A program made the position numbers and the translations under genes. This document shows, one piece after another, positions 5,575-6,014 of a DNA stretch of 6,014 nt; position 1 is the first letter of the stretch, and every line of letters starts with the position of its first letter. The notes under the pieces were generated by a model. It ran no database searches. It was not told the DNA's origin and was given only the letters and a program-made list of their open reading frames with translations. The stretch spans positions 1 to 6,014 of the forward strand of contig CANSLE010000159.1 in assembly GCA_947647645.1 (NCBI GenBank), read 5' to 3'. The stretch is from an uncultured Microbacterium sp. (lineage in GTDB: Bacteria > Actinomycetota > Actinomycetes > Actinomycetales > Microbacteriaceae).

Positions 5575-6014
5575 TCAGCCGATGGTGGTGCGACGGCGTC
5601 GCATCATCGCCAGCATCAGCCCGGCGGCGAGGAGGAATGCGCCACCGAAGGCGATACCCCAGGGCAGCTCGGCGCCCGTCGTGGCGAGGGTTCCCTCGCC
5701 GACGACCTGCACGGGCAGATTCAACAGGACACGGCCGTCGGCGCCCAGCACGATGAGGTGATGCGTGCCCACCTCGAGTGTGCGCGGCACGGTGACGGTG
5801 AAGGTCACCCGTCCGCCGGCATCAGCGGCGGGGATGCCGGTGATGACGATCGGCTGGCTGTTCAGCGTCGCGGCGACCTGCTCGAACGCGCCGAGGCCGG
5901 TGAGCGTCACCGTGAACGACCCTCCGCGCTCGATCCGCCCGCCCGCCGACAGCCCCGTGGTCGACACGCCCGCCGTGGTCCCGCCGGTCGACGGGAGGGT
6001 GGACGACGGCGACG
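5575..6014 (-). CDS. Sortase-anchored surface protein, C-terminal part (5' end outside window)
   Basis: The frame is open to the right edge, so 145 C-terminal residues are visible and the GTG at 5967 is internal. In order these show a Ser/Thr/Pro/Gly-rich linker containing LPSTG; an Ig-like beta-rich segment of about 80 residues (from GGRIERGGSFTVTLTG through TVPRTLEVGTHHLIVLGADG to LPVQVV); then a C-terminal sorting signal made of LATTG, a hydrophobic span (about WGIAFGGAFLLAAGLMLAMM) and the basic tail RRRRTTIG. LAxTG signals are known substrates of class E sortases in actinobacteria. The protein should be exported and covalently linked to the wall. Function beyond surface display is unknown, and a signal peptide cannot be assessed. 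Transcription probably ends at the hairpin 14 nt downstream. Confidence 0.88.
   Translation of the reverse strand, partial: SPSSTLPSTGGTTAGVSTTGLSAGGRIERGGSFTVTLTGLGAFEQVAATLNSQPIVITGIPAADAGGRVTFTVTVPRTLEVGTHHLIVLGADGRVLLNLPVQVVGEGTLATTGAELPWGIAFGGAFLLAAGLMLAMMRRRRTTIG

Larger units (their letters stand above)
134..5838. repeat. Dispersed overrepresented octamer GGATGCCG (11 copies)
   Basis: GGATGCCG or its complement CGGCATCC occurs 11 times. Forward copies begin at 134, 529, 2770, 3853, 5435 and 5832. Reverse copies begin at 248, 1963, 2652, 4069 and 4754. A twelfth site (GGCATCC at 908) matches seven bases. With 70% G+C, about 0.5 copies are expected by composition alone. All lie inside coding regions, in different reading frames and orientations. 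Five of the 11, plus the 908 site, fall where a less favoured codon (GAT for Asp or GCA for Ala) builds the word. The role is unknown. Confidence 0.6.

Noticed and set aside
5965..5967. GTG at 5967 as the start of a small 130-residue membrane protein
   Set aside because: The frame continues to the right edge in a Ser/Thr/Pro-rich linker, and a sorting signal requires an exported precursor with an N-terminal signal sequence.
1..6014. CRISPR arrays, insertion sequences, tRNA genes, prophage or attachment sites
   Set aside because: I looked for regularly spaced repeats, terminal inverted repeats, transposase or integrase motifs and tRNA-like sequences and saw none.

Overview
This window is ordinary high-GC actinobacterial chromosome (about 70% G+C by eye). 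The strong G/C third-position bias, the protein sequences and the comEC-holA-rpsT order fit Microbacteriaceae, probably Microbacterium or a close relative; that assignment is inference from general knowledge, not a search. I see no phage, insertion sequence, CRISPR array, tRNA or rRNA gene, and nothing that looks like a new defence or biosynthetic system.

Layout, left to right. (1) The 3' part of comEC (+), the DNA-uptake channel protein, is open to the left edge. (2) holA (+), clamp-loader delta subunit, follows after a 77-bp gap that holds a GC hairpin, a 10-bp palindrome and a probable leaderless promoter. (3) A 145-bp convergent gap holds one hairpin on the holA stop codon and a long hairpin behind rpsT. 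(4) rpsT (-), ribosomal protein S20, has a GTG start and a structured leader of about 100 nt. (5) A 230-bp divergent intergenic region separates rpsT from (6) an MFS transporter gene (+) with a strong Shine-Dalgarno. (7) An alpha/beta hydrolase gene (-) overlaps the MFS gene tail to tail by 71 bp and appears to start leaderless on GTG. (8) A 106-bp gap holds a second long hairpin and the hydrolase promoter. (9) The 3' end of a wall-anchored surface protein gene (-), with a LATTG sorting signal, runs off the right edge.

The left half is conserved housekeeping (DNA uptake, replication, translation). The right half (transporter, hydrolase, surface protein) looks lineage-variable, and the three genes share no evident pathway. 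The points most worth a second look are small-scale. The octamer GGATGCCG occurs 11 times, against about 0.5 expected from composition. TAGGCT followed by 6 nt and the start codon occurs at two unrelated genes. Two hairpins of near-identical design, each with a single bulged base, lie 14-15 nt behind the two minus-strand stop codons. The rpsT leader is also structured.
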